Shown in pieces: positions 16,406-25,476 of a DNA stretch of 64,000 nucleotides. A program made the position numbers and the translations under genes. Position 1 is the stretch's first letter, and the number at the start of each line of letters is the position of its first letter. The notes beneath the pieces were generated by a model, which did no database searches, had not been told where the DNA came from, and was given only the letters and a program-made list of their open reading frames with translations. This stretch comes from Pectobacterium sp013449375 (GTDB lineage Bacteria > Pseudomonadota > Gammaproteobacteria > Enterobacterales > Enterobacteriaceae), in NCBI RefSeq assembly GCF_048593165.1, contig NZ_CP184271.1; one strand, 5' to 3'.

Positions 16406-17202
16406 AGTTTCTCCGAAAAATGCGCTGTGCCACTCATTCCAGCCATCAACGTCGTGTTTTTGGTTTCAATGACACCGCTGAGGCTGAGAGTCTGACTGCT
16501 TTCATCAATACGCGCCCCCAGTCTGGATACGCGGGCCTGCAACGGCGTACCGGTTTCATCGGGGGTAAACGTAAAGGCTAACCCTGGTTTCAACATCGAC
16601 AGCCAGCGGGATGGCACCAGCAGATTAATCTCCAGATGGTGATTATTGACGATATCCAACAGCGGTGCGCCCGGCGCGATACTTTCATACGCTTGGGCGC
16701 GTCGTTTAACGACCTGACCGTCGAACGGCGCCAAAATACGGCAGCGATTTACCTGAATCTGGTAAACTTGGCTTTCCGCCTGCGATTGCGCCAGATGCGC
16801 GGCGGACAAGGATACCGCATGCTTTCCCACCGACTTTAGTTGCGCCAACTGCTGATTCTGGCTGAGTTCCGCTTCCGCTGCCCGCATCGCCGCCTGCGAT
16901 GCTGCCAACTGTGCCTGATAGATAGCACAATCAAAACGTGCTAGCAGGTCGCCTTTTTTGAACGATTCCCCTTCTCTGAACGGCATTTCTACAATACGCC
17001 CGGCCAAATCGCTGGAGATTGTCGCCTGATCTACAGCGACCAACAGTCCACGAGCCTGATAGGCTGCTGACGCGGTTGTCGTGGGTGATGCCGGATTAGT
17101 CAATAACGGGTCATCAACCTGTGCCTGCGCGAGAGAAAGAGAAACGCAACATGTCATCAGTCCCAGAGCCAAACCCAAAATAGAGCGATTGACGTTGTTC
17201 AC
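16402..17202 (-). CDS. Periplasmic adaptor (RND/HlyD type) with signal peptide
   Basis: A 266-residue, first gene of the export operon. A signal peptide (about residues 1-27, ending SLAQAQ) is followed by a lipoyl domain (VDQATISSDLAGRIVEMPFR, GESFKKGDLLARFDC), a short coiled coil and a closing beta-barrel (ILAPFDGQVVKRRAQAYESI). It is shorter than typical RND adaptors such as AcrA, so the membrane-proximal domain is reduced or absent. No inner-membrane pump or TolC-like gene accompanies it. The promoter region toward rpiA has a 19-bp palindrome at 17269-17287. Confidence 0.75.
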   Translation of the reverse strand: MNNVNRSILGLALGLMTCCVSLSLAQAQVDDPLLTNPASPTTTASAAYQARGLLVAVDQATISSDLAGRIVEMPFREGESFKKGDLLARFDCAIYQAQLAASQAAMRAAEAELSQNQQLAQLKSVGKHAVSLSAAHLAQSQAESQVYQIQVNRCRILAPFDGQVVKRRAQAYESIAPGAPLLDIVNNHHLEINLLVPSRWLSMLKPGLAFTFTPDETGTPLQARVSRLGARIDESSQTLSLSGVIETKNTTLMAGMSGTAHFSEKL

Positions 17203-17268
17203 ATTAACCAGCCTTGATTGCGCAACGGTGTGTAAAAATCAGAAAGCATAAAAGGAATAACCCTCTGA

Positions 17269-17287
17269 ATGATCATCGATTGATCAT
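17269..17287. promoter_or_regulatory. 19-bp palindrome upstream of the export operon
   Basis: ATGATCA-TCGAT-TGATCAT, with perfect 7-bp arms, lies 66 nt before the first gene of the adaptor operon and about 160 nt before the rpiA promoter. It is a good candidate operator for a dimeric regulator. The regulator is not identifiable from the sequence. Confidence 0.4.
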
Positions 17288-17448
17288 GCTTATTTTGAAA
17301 GCATAGTAAACCAGTCGGAATGGGAACACGATGGGTAGGATAGCGTAGGCCGTAGAATGCTCATCAATAATGTGATGGATTGCAGTATTCTCCACAATAG
17401 AGGTGTGTTGGGAAATCGTGAGGCATTCTTTCCCCAACATGCATGTTC

Positions 17449-17454
17449 TATAAT
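17449..17454 (+). promoter_or_regulatory. Probable -10 element of rpiA
   Basis: A perfect TATAAT lies 45 nt before the rpiA ATG. The matching -35 (TTCTTT, 17-nt spacing) is weak. The surrounding 17203-17499 gap is a divergent promoter region between the export operon and rpiA. Confidence 0.5.
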
Positions 17455-17499
17455 ACGCACACGTTTTCGTATATCGATTCTACAGGCCAAAAGCAGATT

Positions 17500-18159
17500 A
17501 TGACGCAAGATGAACTGAAAAAAGCAGTGGGATGGGCCGCGCTCGACTACGTCCGCCCAGGCACGATTGTGGGAGTAGGGACCGGATCGACGGCAGCACA
17601 CTTTATTGATGCGCTGGGTTCGATAAAACATCAAATCAAAGGCGCGGTTTCCAGCTCTGATGCCTCAACGGAAAAGCTAAAAAGTCTGGGGATCCCCGTT
17701 TTTGACGCCAATGAGGTCGATTCACTGGATGTCTATGTCGATGGTGCGGATGAGATCAATGGCCACATGCAGATGATCAAAGGCGGTGGTGCGGCGCTGA
17801 CCCGTGAGAAAATCATTTCAGCATTGTCGCGCCAGTTCATCTGTATTGTTGATGCATCCAAGCAGGTTGATGTGCTGGGTAAATTCCCGTTGCCGGTTGA
17901 AGTCATTCCGATGGCGCGGTCTTACGTGGCGCGTGAACTGGCGAAGTTGGGCGGGCAGCCGGTCTACCGTCAGGGCGTCGTGACGGATAACGGCAACGTC
18001 ATTCTGGATGTGCACAACTTGAATATCATGGATGCGGTCGCCGTAGAAAACCACATCAATGGTATCCCCGGCGTGGTGACCGTTGGGCTATTCGCCAACC
18101 GCGGCGCGGATGTCGCCTTGGTCGGGACGGCTGATGGGGTAAAAACCGTCGTTAAATGA
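17500..18159 (+). CDS. rpiA: Ribose-5-phosphate isomerase A
   Basis: A 219-residue enzyme, the same length as E. coli RpiA, interconverting ribose 5-phosphate and ribulose 5-phosphate in the pentose phosphate pathway. Motifs seen are VGVGTGSTAAHFIDAL (phosphate binding), VSSSDASTEKL, DVYVDGADEIN (catalytic aspartates) and IKGGGAALTREKI. The ATG at 17500 gives the family N-terminus MTQDELKK; a longer in-frame reading from 17443 would add 19 unsupported residues. It stands alone with its own promoter and terminator, and serA follows as in other enterics. Confidence 0.97.
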   Translation: MTQDELKKAVGWAALDYVRPGTIVGVGTGSTAAHFIDALGSIKHQIKGAVSSSDASTEKLKSLGIPVFDANEVDSLDVYVDGADEINGHMQMIKGGGAALTREKIISALSRQFICIVDASKQVDVLGKFPLPVEVIPMARSYVARELAKLGGQPVYRQGVVTDNGNVILDVHNLNIMDAVAVENHINGIPGVVTVGLFANRGADVALVGTADGVKTVVK

Positions 18160-18172
18160 GTGCGAGATCGTT

Positions 18173-18206
18173 CTGACGTGGTGCACGTCCACGTCAGAAA
18201 TTTTTT
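18173..18206 (+). terminator. rpiA terminator
   Basis: A 9-bp stem CTGACGTGG/CCACGTCAG with a 7-nt loop, followed after three A by six T. Confidence 0.85.
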
Positions 18207-18453
18207 AGCTAAAAAAATCTATTTAGTTAACGGCTCATTTTTGGTACTTAATATCACATTTTCTTATTTTGTTTATCGCCGATATGGCAATGCACATCTT
18301 TGGCAATATTTTTTGCCATAAATCAGGCGCGCCTCTTTGTGGCGTGATTCGGGCGAAGCAATCGTTTGTATTGCTGACTGCGTAATTTTTGTTATGTTGG
18401 CAGAGGCTATTTAGCACTCTGTCACATTTGAAGTCTGAAAATAAGGTCGGGAA

Positions 18454-19686
18454 ATGGCAAAGGTATCACTGGAAAAAGACAAGATTAAGTTTCTGTTAGT
18501 GGAAGGCGTGCACCAGAGCGCGCTGGATAACCTGCGTGCAGCCGGTTACACCAATATCGAATTCCACAAGGGCGCGCTGGATCCTGAGGCATTGAAAGCC
18601 TCTATTCGCGATGCGCACTTTGTGGGTATCCGCTCGCGTACCCATCTGACAGAAGAGATTTTTGCTGCTGCGGAAAAACTGATCGCGGTAGGGTGTTTCT
18701 GTATCGGAACGAATCAGGTTGATCTGTCGGCCGCAACCAAACGCGGTATCCCAGTCTTTAACGCACCGTTTTCCAATACCCGATCCGTGGCTGAAATGGT
18801 GATCGGCGAAATGCTGCTGATGTTGCGCGGTATCCCAGCGGCGAACGCGAAAGCACACCGCGGTATCTGGCACAAACTGGCTGTGGGCTCGTTTGAAGCG
18901 CGCGGCAAAAAGCTGGGGATCATCGGCTACGGCCATATTGGTACTCAGTTGGGTATTCTGGCCGAAAGCCTAGGTATGCACGTTTATTTCTATGATATCG
19001 AAAGCAAACTGCCGCTGGGTAATGCTCAGCAGGTGCGCCACCTGTCTGACCTGCTGAATATGAGCGATGTGGTGAGCCTGCACGTGCCGGAAAATGACAG
19101 CACGCAGAATATGATGGGGGCAGAAGAACTGGCGCTGATGAAGCCGGGTTCTATCCTGATTAACGCTGCCCGCGGTACGGTAGTTGATATTCCGGCACTG
19201 TGCGAAGCGCTGAGCAGCAAGCATCTGTCCGGTGCGGCCATTGACGTATTCCCGCAAGAGCCGGCAACTAACAGCGATCCGTTCCTGTCGCCGCTGTGCG
19301 AGTTTGACAACGTGCTGCTGACGCCGCACATCGGGGGTTCTACGCAAGAAGCGCAGGAAAATATCGGTGATGAAGTGGCTGGCAAGCTGGCGAAATACTC
19401 AGACAACGGTTCTACGCTGTCTGCGGTGAATTTCCCAGAAGTGTCGTTGCCTGTTCATGGCGCTCGCGCCAGCCGCCTGCTGCACATCCATGAAAACCGT
19501 CCTGGCGTTATTACCAAAATTAACCAGATCTTTGCTGAGCAAGGCATTAACATTGCCGCGCAGTATCTGCAAACGACACCTGAAATTGGTTATGTGGTGA
19601 TTGATGTCGAAACTGACGGCGCGCAAACGGCGCTACAACTGATGAAGTCAATTCCAGGCACCATTCGTGCTCGCCTGCTGTTCTAA
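18454..19686 (+). CDS. serA: D-3-phosphoglycerate dehydrogenase
   Basis: A 410-residue cytoplasmic enzyme catalysing the first step of serine synthesis from 3-phosphoglycerate with NAD. The Rossmann motif GYGHIGTQLGILAESLG begins near residue 158. The conserved dehydrogenase tracts LINAARGTVVDIPAL and TPHIGGSTQEAQ (catalytic His) follow. The last 80 residues form an ACT domain (HENRPGVITKINQIFAEQG), the serine-sensing allosteric site. It is the same length as E. coli SerA. A 294-bp gap separates it from rpiA, so it has its own promoter; feedback inhibition by serine is expected from the ACT domain. Confidence 0.98.
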   Translation: MAKVSLEKDKIKFLLVEGVHQSALDNLRAAGYTNIEFHKGALDPEALKASIRDAHFVGIRSRTHLTEEIFAAAEKLIAVGCFCIGTNQVDLSAATKRGIPVFNAPFSNTRSVAEMVIGEMLLMLRGIPAANAKAHRGIWHKLAVGSFEARGKKLGIIGYGHIGTQLGILAESLGMHVYFYDIESKLPLGNAQQVRHLSDLLNMSDVVSLHVPENDSTQNMMGAEELALMKPGSILINAARGTVVDIPALCEALSSKHLSGAAIDVFPQEPATNSDPFLSPLCEFDNVLLTPHIGGSTQEAQENIGDEVAGKLAKYSDNGSTLSAVNFPEVSLPVHGARASRLLHIHENRPGVITKINQIFAEQGINIAAQYLQTTPEIGYVVIDVETDGAQTALQLMKSIPGTIRARLLF

Positions 19687-19709
19687 TATCTGATTAATCA
19701 GTTAGTTTT

Positions 19710-19733
19710 AATCAGCCCCTTATGGGGCTGATT
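19710..19733. terminator. Bidirectional terminator between serA and the dehydrogenase gene
   Basis: A 10-bp perfect stem (AATCAGCCCC/GGGGCTGATT) with a 4-nt loop lies between converging genes. Confidence 0.75.
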
Positions 19734-19739
19734 ACGTTA

Positions 19740-20741
19740 TTACAGCGCGATAACGATCTTGCCGCGCATATGTCCTTCCAGCACTTTACCGTGAGCCTGC
19801 TTCAGCGTGTCTACCGTTAACCCTTGCAGCGTTTCGCTGGCGGTTCCCTGAAGTTTCCCTGCATCTACCAGCTGTGCAACTTCGTGCAAAATGTTCCCCT
19901 GTTCGGCGATATCCGGTGTGGTGAACATACTGCGGGTAAACATGAGTTCCCAGTGCAGCGCTGCGCTTTTGAGTTTCAGCGCCGTTTGGTCGAGCGGGTT
20001 TTTGTTTTCCACAATGGTGCAGATGTGTCCCATCGGTGCGATCAGTTTACTGATGGCATCCCAGTGGCCGTCGGTATCGTTCAAACAGAAAATGTAATCG
20101 ACCTGTTTGATCCCTTCTTTTTCTAGCTCAGCCACCAAATTACGGTAATCCACCACCTTGTGTGCACCACGCTGGCGGCACCATGCGGCTGAATCAGGCT
20201 GTGACGCGGTAGTAATAATGTTGACCGAACTGCGCAGGGCTGCCAGAGAAATCGCAAGGGAGCCCACGCCGCCTGCGCCACCGATGATCAACAGCGTTTT
20301 CTTGCTGTCTGCCTGCTGTATTTTCAGGTGTTCGAACAAGCCTTCCCACGCAGTCAGTGCCGTGAGCGGCATGGCTGCCGCTGAAGCCCAATCCAGAGAC
20401 ACAGGCTTGCGTGCCACGATACGTGAATCAATCAACTGATGGGTGGTGTTGCTGCCGGGGCGCGTGATGTCGCCGGCGTACCAGACTTCATCGCCTACCT
20501 GAAATTGGCTTACTGCACTACCGGTTTTCAGCACGACACCGCTGGCATCCCAGCCGAGAATTCTGGGCTGCTCTAACCCATTTTGACGCAAGCCTGCGTG
20601 CACCTTGGTATCTACTGGATTCACGGAAACGGCTTTTACCTCGATCAACAGATCGTATTCACCAGGCTCGGGAATGTCTTGGGTGATGGCAATGAAATTT
20701 TCTGGTTGTTGTGGATCAACGGCTATGGCATGAGCGGTCAT
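19740..20741 (-). CDS. Zinc-type alcohol dehydrogenase-like / quinone oxidoreductase family protein
   Basis: A 333-residue medium-chain dehydrogenase/reductase. The start at 20741 (MTAHAIAVD) has GAGGA upstream; the frame runs on to 21041 but would overlap the divergent regulator. Seen are an N-terminal GroES-like domain (VSVNPVDTKVHAG, GWDASGVVLKTG, GDEVWYAGD), the nucleotide-binding motif LLIIGGAGGVGSLAISLA, and SRIVARKPVSLDWASAA. The cysteine-rich structural zinc loop is absent, so it belongs to the zinc-independent quinone reductase-like branch despite the usual family name. The substrate is unknown. The LysR gene transcribed away from it is the likely regulator. Confidence 0.88.
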   Translation of the reverse strand: MTAHAIAVDPQQPENFIAITQDIPEPGEYDLLIEVKAVSVNPVDTKVHAGLRQNGLEQPRILGWDASGVVLKTGSAVSQFQVGDEVWYAGDITRPGSNTTHQLIDSRIVARKPVSLDWASAAAMPLTALTAWEGLFEHLKIQQADSKKTLLIIGGAGGVGSLAISLAALRSSVNIITTASQPDSAAWCRQRGAHKVVDYRNLVAELEKEGIKQVDYIFCLNDTDGHWDAISKLIAPMGHICTIVENKNPLDQTALKLKSAALHWELMFTRSMFTTPDIAEQGNILHEVAQLVDAGKLQGTASETLQGLTVDTLKQAHGKVLEGHMRGKIVIAL

Positions 20742-20868
20742 GGTCTGTTCCTCATTATTTTCAGAATACAGTCGTGTGAATAATTGAATAGAACCGAGTG
20801 TAGAACACGGAAATAGAGCTGATAAGATGGACAATAAATAATTCAGTGTTCGTTTAAGGTGAACAATT

Positions 20869-21780
20869 ATGTTTAAACAATTGCAGGATATGGCGTTGTT
20901 TGCGCTGGTGGCCGAGTGTGGCAGTTTTACACAGGCGGCGCGAAAGGCTGGGCTAGCGAAATCCAGCCTGAGCCTGCGCATTAGCCAGCTTGAACAGCAG
21001 ATTGGCCTGCGGCTGTTGAACCGAACGACGCGCCAGCTCAATCTGACGTTTGCTGGCGAGCGCTACCTGATTCACTGTCAGGAAATGCTGCAAGCCAGCG
21101 AGCGTGCCGATCTTGCCATACAGCGTTTGCGTGATAATCCCAGCGGGCGGCTGCGTATCACCAGCCCGGCGGGATTCGGTTCCACGCTGCTGGCACGGCT
21201 TACCGCTGAATTTCAGCAGCGCTTTCCCGCGGTATCGCTGGATGTGTTGATTTCAGATGCGGTGATCGATCTGGTTCAGGAGGGTTTCGATGTCGCTTTT
21301 CGTACTGGTAAACCGCATGATTCCTCACTGATCGGGCGTTCGCTTGGGCAGACTCCCCGCTATTTGCTGGCGTCGCCTGATTATCTGGCGCGGCATCCGG
21401 CATTGATCCACCCACAGCAGCTTCAGCAGCACCGCTGTATTGCGCACCATGCCTGGACGGAGTGGTTACTTCATCGCGGTTCGGAGCTTTATCGCTGGTT
21501 ACTGCCCGAAGCGCATATCACCGATAACCTGCTTTACGCCCGCGAGTGCGCCATTGCGGGGGCGGGGATTACGCTATTGCCGGATTTTCTCTGTCTGGAT
21601 GACGCGGTGTCGGGGAAATTGGTCAGGGTTTTATCGGATTGGCAGGTGGAAGCTAACGACCTTTATCTGGTGTATCCCAGCCGTAAGCTGAATTCGCCCG
21701 CGTTAGCGTGTTTTATCGACTTTGTTTTACAACATCGTGCGTTGGATGATTACCCAATGTTTTTGAAAACGCAGCCGTGA
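20869..21780 (+). CDS. LysR-family transcriptional regulator
   Basis: A 303-residue regulator. The N-terminal winged helix-turn-helix shows ALVAECGSFTQAARKAGLAK, SSLSLRISQLEQQIGLRLL and NRTTRQLNLTFAG. The rest is a periplasmic-binding-protein-like effector domain (GRLRITSPAGFGSTLLARL, EGFDVAFRTG). It belongs to the DsdA/AaeR-like branch common beside oxidoreductases. It is divergent from the dehydrogenase gene across 127 bp, the standard layout for control of that neighbour and of itself. The inducer is unknown. Confidence 0.92.
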   Translation: MFKQLQDMALFALVAECGSFTQAARKAGLAKSSLSLRISQLEQQIGLRLLNRTTRQLNLTFAGERYLIHCQEMLQASERADLAIQRLRDNPSGRLRITSPAGFGSTLLARLTAEFQQRFPAVSLDVLISDAVIDLVQEGFDVAFRTGKPHDSSLIGRSLGQTPRYLLASPDYLARHPALIHPQQLQQHRCIAHHAWTEWLLHRGSELYRWLLPEAHITDNLLYARECAIAGAGITLLPDFLCLDDAVSGKLVRVLSDWQVEANDLYLVYPSRKLNSPALACFIDFVLQHRALDDYPMFLKTQP

Positions 21781-21865
21781 TGGTATACCTACAATATTTT
21801 TGTTTCATTTTCATCGATATCTTTCAATTTTTATTGAAACGTGATTTCTATCAATCTATTTTAGG

Positions 21866-21892
21866 TACACTTTAGAGGGGAAATGCCGATAA
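21866..21892 (+). promoter_or_regulatory. Sigma-28 (FliA) promoter of the chemoreceptor gene
   Basis: TACA (21866-21869), a 15-nt spacer and a perfect GCCGATAA (21885-21892) match the flagellar sigma-28 consensus TAAA-N15-GCCGATAA with one mismatch. It lies 110-140 nt before the chemoreceptor start, so the receptor is made with the flagellar regulon. Confidence 0.85.
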
Positions 21893-22002
21893 CACTTTGG
21901 GTTCCTTTTGCTTCTTTATGAAAGGTCTACTCTGCGTGGCGTTATTGTCACAGTGATATCTGGGCTCTGCTGTGCCTGTCATGGCAGAGATAATGTATAC
22001 CA

Positions 22003-23733
22003 GTGATGGTGAAAATGAGAATGCAACCGATGTCTATTCAAAAAGAGAAGTTGAGTTACATCAACAATATACGCCTCGTTTCGTTATTTATTACGCTTTT
22101 TTCAATTATTCTGATTCTATTTGCGCTTTCTATTGGCACAGCAAATTATTTTTTAAAGCAGAGTAATCATTCACTCGATAAGGCTAATGAGCTGTCTGAT
22201 GTCCGTGCCGGAATCGGTAGTAGTCTCGATCAACTACGCGTGGCCAGATTGTTGTTTATCCAAGCAGCGGCGGCAAATCGTATTAGCGATCACGAGGTCT
22301 TTAAATCTGCTTTAGATCAGGCTATGGGTCGAGTCAGATCCTCGCAGAAGCGTCTGGATGAATACCTCGCGCGTCCAGATAAACAGGAAAGCGAAAACGC
22401 GCTGGATGACGAGATTCTTAAGGCGTATGCCAACTACCGTGATAATGCGATTCTGGCGATGCAGAAAGCAGTAAAAGAGGGTGAGTTTGAAGATACGATT
22501 ACGCTGGAAAGTACGCTGGCGCGCCAGCTAGATGAAGCGTTCGGTGTTCCAGTGCGTAAGAAAGTCGCTGAACTCACAAAAGCCGCGCAGGAGATCAATC
22601 TGCGGGCAGAACAGAATGCCAAACTGGGTAACTGGATGATGGCGGGCTCCTTTGTCTTGTCTATCATTATGGCGATCATGGCCTACATCATGGTGCGCAA
22701 TGTGATCCTCGCGCCAATCAACAGACTGGTTGAGCGTATCCAGAAGATCGCGGCGGGTGATTTGACGCAGCCGCCGATGGCGATGGGACGTAATGAAATC
22801 GGCATTCTGGGAACGAATATCCAGAACATGCAGGCGGAACTGACGGATACGGTGACGATCGTGCGTGAAGGGGCGGATTCGATCTATCAGGGATCGTCAG
22901 AAATTACGGCGGGTAACGTCGATCTCTCTTCGCGTACCGAGCAGCAGGCGGCCGCATTGGAGGAAACCGCCGCGAGCATGGAACAGCTAACCGCAACGGT
23001 GAAACAGAACTCTGACAACGCCCATCACGCTAGCCAATTGGCGAAGAATGCTTCTGAAAAAGCCGAGAAGGGCGGGCAAATTGTGCAAGGCGTGGTGGAC
23101 ACCATGCAGGACATTTCTACAAGCTCAAAACGCATTTCCGAGATCACTTCCGTTATTAACAGCATCGCCTTCCAGACCAACATTCTGGCGCTGAACGCCG
23201 CGGTAGAAGCCGCGCGTGCGGGTGAGCAAGGACGTGGTTTTGCTGTGGTGGCAGGTGAAGTCCGTAATTTGGCGCAGCGCAGCGCACAGGCCGCGAAAGA
23301 GATTGAAGGGCTGATTGGAGAATCGAGCCGGCTGGTGGAAACGGGGTCTGGGCTTGTATCTCAGGCGGGCACAACCATGGGTGAGATTGTGCGTGCGGTT
23401 GTCAGTGTGACTGACATCATGGGGGAAATTGCTTCCGCTTCTGACGAACAGAGCCGTGGTATTGGGCAGGTGAGTCAGGCCGTGTCTGAAATGGACAGCG
23501 CGACGCAGCAGAATGCGGCATTGGTGCAGGAAGCGTCGGCTGCCGCGGTGTCACTTGAAGAACAGGCTGCGCGTCTGACGCAGGCTGTCGCGGTATTTAA
23601 GCTGGCTGGTGTGGCTCAGAGACTGAAATCGTCATTGCCAAAAGCGGCGCCGCAACCGCGTTTAGCGCCAGCGATGGCGATTGCCGGAAGTAGTAGCAAA
23701 GGCAGCGATAATCAAAACTGGGAAACGTTCTGA
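22003..23733 (+). CDS. Methyl-accepting chemotaxis protein
   Basis: A membrane chemoreceptor of up to 576 residues. It has a first membrane segment (VSLFITLFSIILILFALSIG, about 28-48), a helical periplasmic ligand domain of the four-helix-bundle type, and a second segment near 208-232 (SFVLSIIMAIMAYIMV). A HAMP domain (ILAPINRLVERIQKIAAGDL) and a long cytoplasmic signalling coil follow, with the invariant hairpin SIAFQTNILALNAAVEAARA. It ends in NWETF, the tether pentapeptide for CheR and CheB. The ligand cannot be predicted. The exact start is uncertain: GTG 22003, or ATG 22030 (MSIQKEKLS), which gives a more usual short N-terminus. Confidence 0.95.
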   Translation: MMVKMRMQPMSIQKEKLSYINNIRLVSLFITLFSIILILFALSIGTANYFLKQSNHSLDKANELSDVRAGIGSSLDQLRVARLLFIQAAAANRISDHEVFKSALDQAMGRVRSSQKRLDEYLARPDKQESENALDDEILKAYANYRDNAILAMQKAVKEGEFEDTITLESTLARQLDEAFGVPVRKKVAELTKAAQEINLRAEQNAKLGNWMMAGSFVLSIIMAIMAYIMVRNVILAPINRLVERIQKIAAGDLTQPPMAMGRNEIGILGTNIQNMQAELTDTVTIVREGADSIYQGSSEITAGNVDLSSRTEQQAAALEETAASMEQLTATVKQNSDNAHHASQLAKNASEKAEKGGQIVQGVVDTMQDISTSSKRISEITSVINSIAFQTNILALNAAVEAARAGEQGRGFAVVAGEVRNLAQRSAQAAKEIEGLIGESSRLVETGSGLVSQAGTTMGEIVRAVVSVTDIMGEIASASDEQSRGIGQVSQAVSEMDSATQQNAALVQEASAAAVSLEEQAARLTQAVAVFKLAGVAQRLKSSLPKAAPQPRLAPAMAIAGSSSKGSDNQNWETF

Positions 23734-23762
23734 TTCCCGGTAGATGAAGCATGATAGAAAAA

Positions 23763-23785
23763 AATGGCCCGCATTGCGGGCCATT
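23763..23785. terminator. Bidirectional terminator between chemoreceptor and ettA
   Basis: A 10-bp perfect stem AATGGCCCGC/GCGGGCCATT with a 3-nt loop and A/T flanks lies between converging genes. Confidence 0.85.
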
Positions 23786-23808
23786 CGTTTATGACGTTCG
23801 ACGACAGC

Positions 23809-25476
23809 TTACTTAGCGATCTTCTTGTATTTGATGCGGTGTGGTTCCAGCGCATCGGCACCCAGCGTACGCTTTTTGTATTCTTCGTATTCGGTAAAGT
23901 TACCTTCGAAGAATTCCACTTTACCTTCATCCTGATAATCCAGAATGTGTGTTGCGATACGGTCGAGGAACCAACGGTCATGCGAGATCACCATGGCACA
24001 GCCAGGGAATTCCAGCAGGGCGTTTTCCAGCGCGCGCAGGGTTTCGATATCCAGGTCGTTGGTCGGTTCATCGAGCAGCAGCACGTTGCCGCCGACCTGC
24101 AACAGCTTCGCCAGATGCAGACGACCGCGTTCACCACCGGACAGCTCGCCAACGCGTTTGCCTTGATCAACCCCTTTGAAGTTGAAACGGCCAACGTACG
24201 CGCGGCTTGGCATCTCGGTGTTGCCGATACGCATGATGTCCTGCCCGCCGGACACTTCTTCCCAGACGGTTTTGCTGTTGTCCATCGCGTCACGGAACTG
24301 GTCAACTGACGCCAGTTTCACCGTTTCACCCAGCTCGATCGTGCCGCCATCCGGCTGTTCCTGACCAGACATCATACGGAACAGCGTCGATTTACCGGCA
24401 CCGTTCGGACCGATAATCCCGACAATCGCGCCTTTTGGTACGGAGAAAGACAGCCCGTCGATGAGCTGACGTTCGCCGTAGGACTTGCTGAGGTTGGTGA
24501 CTTCCACCACTTTATCGCCGAGGCGAGCACCTGGTGGAATAAACAGTTCGTTGGTTTCGTTACGTTTCTGGTATTCCGTGTTGTTCAGCTCTTCAAAGCG
24601 TGCCAGACGGGCCTTACCTTTGGACTGACGGCCTTTGGCGCCTTGACGCACCCACTCCAGCTCTTTCTCAATGGATTTACGGCGTGCCGCTTCCTGAGAC
24701 GCTTCCTGTGCCAGACGCTGATCTTTCTGCTCCAGCCAGGAAGAGTAGTTGCCTTCCCACGGAATCCCTTCTCCACGGTCCAGCTCCAGAATCCAGCCCG
24801 CTACGTTATCGAGGAAGTAACGGTCGTGGGTAATTGCTACCACGGTGCCCTCGAAGTCGTGCAGGAAGCGTTCCAGCCAGGCGACAGACTCGGCATCCAG
24901 GTGGTTGGTTGGTTCGTCGAGCAGCAGCATGTCCGGCTTTTCCAGCAGCAGACGGCACAGGGCCACGCGGCGACGTTCCCCCCCGGACAGGTTGGCGATT
25001 TTCGCATCCCACTCCGGCAAGCGCAGCGCATCGGCAGCGCGCTCCAGTTGGTTATTCAGGTTATGACCGTCATGCGCCTGAATGATTTCTTCTAGCTTGC
25101 CTTGCTCGGCAGCCAGTTTATCGAAATCCGCATCCGGGTCGGCATACAGCGCATAGACTTCATCAAGACGTTTCAGCGCGGTCACGACTTCAGACACCGC
25201 TTCTTCTACGGATTCACGTACGGTGTGCTCCGTGTTTAACTGCGGTTCCTGCGGCAAATAGCCGATTTTGATTCCAGGTTGTGGGCGAGCTTCGCCCTCG
25301 ATGTCCGTATCAATGCCAGCCATAATACGCAACAGCGTTGATTTACCGGCTCCGTTCAGACCCAGTACGCCGATCTTGGCACCGGGGAAAAAACTGAGGG
25401 AGATGTTTTTCAGAATGTGACGCTTCGGCGGTACGACTTTACCGACGCGATGCATGGTATAAACATATTGAGCCAC
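23809..25476 (-). CDS. ettA: Energy-dependent translational throttle protein EttA (ABC-F)
   Basis: A 555-residue ABC-F ATPase, exactly the E. coli length. It binds the ribosomal E site and gates the first elongation step according to ATP/ADP. Two nucleotide-binding domains are visible, with Walker A motifs GLNGAGKST and GPNGAGKST, signatures LSGGERRR and LSGGERGR, and Walker B LLLDEPTNHLD and LLLDEPTNDLD. The interdomain linker (about 240-300) is arginine- and lysine-rich (KGRQSKGKARLARFEELN), and there are no membrane segments. It is monocistronic. Confidence 0.97.
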   Translation of the reverse strand: MAQYVYTMHRVGKVVPPKRHILKNISLSFFPGAKIGVLGLNGAGKSTLLRIMAGIDTDIEGEARPQPGIKIGYLPQEPQLNTEHTVRESVEEAVSEVVTALKRLDEVYALYADPDADFDKLAAEQGKLEEIIQAHDGHNLNNQLERAADALRLPEWDAKIANLSGGERRRVALCRLLLEKPDMLLLDEPTNHLDAESVAWLERFLHDFEGTVVAITHDRYFLDNVAGWILELDRGEGIPWEGNYSSWLEQKDQRLAQEASQEAARRKSIEKELEWVRQGAKGRQSKGKARLARFEELNNTEYQKRNETNELFIPPGARLGDKVVEVTNLSKSYGERQLIDGLSFSVPKGAIVGIIGPNGAGKSTLFRMMSGQEQPDGGTIELGETVKLASVDQFRDAMDNSKTVWEEVSGGQDIMRIGNTEMPSRAYVGRFNFKGVDQGKRVGELSGGERGRLHLAKLLQVGGNVLLLDEPTNDLDIETLRALENALLEFPGCAMVISHDRWFLDRIATHILDYQDEGKVEFFEGNFTEYEEYKKRTLGADALEPHRIKYKKIAK

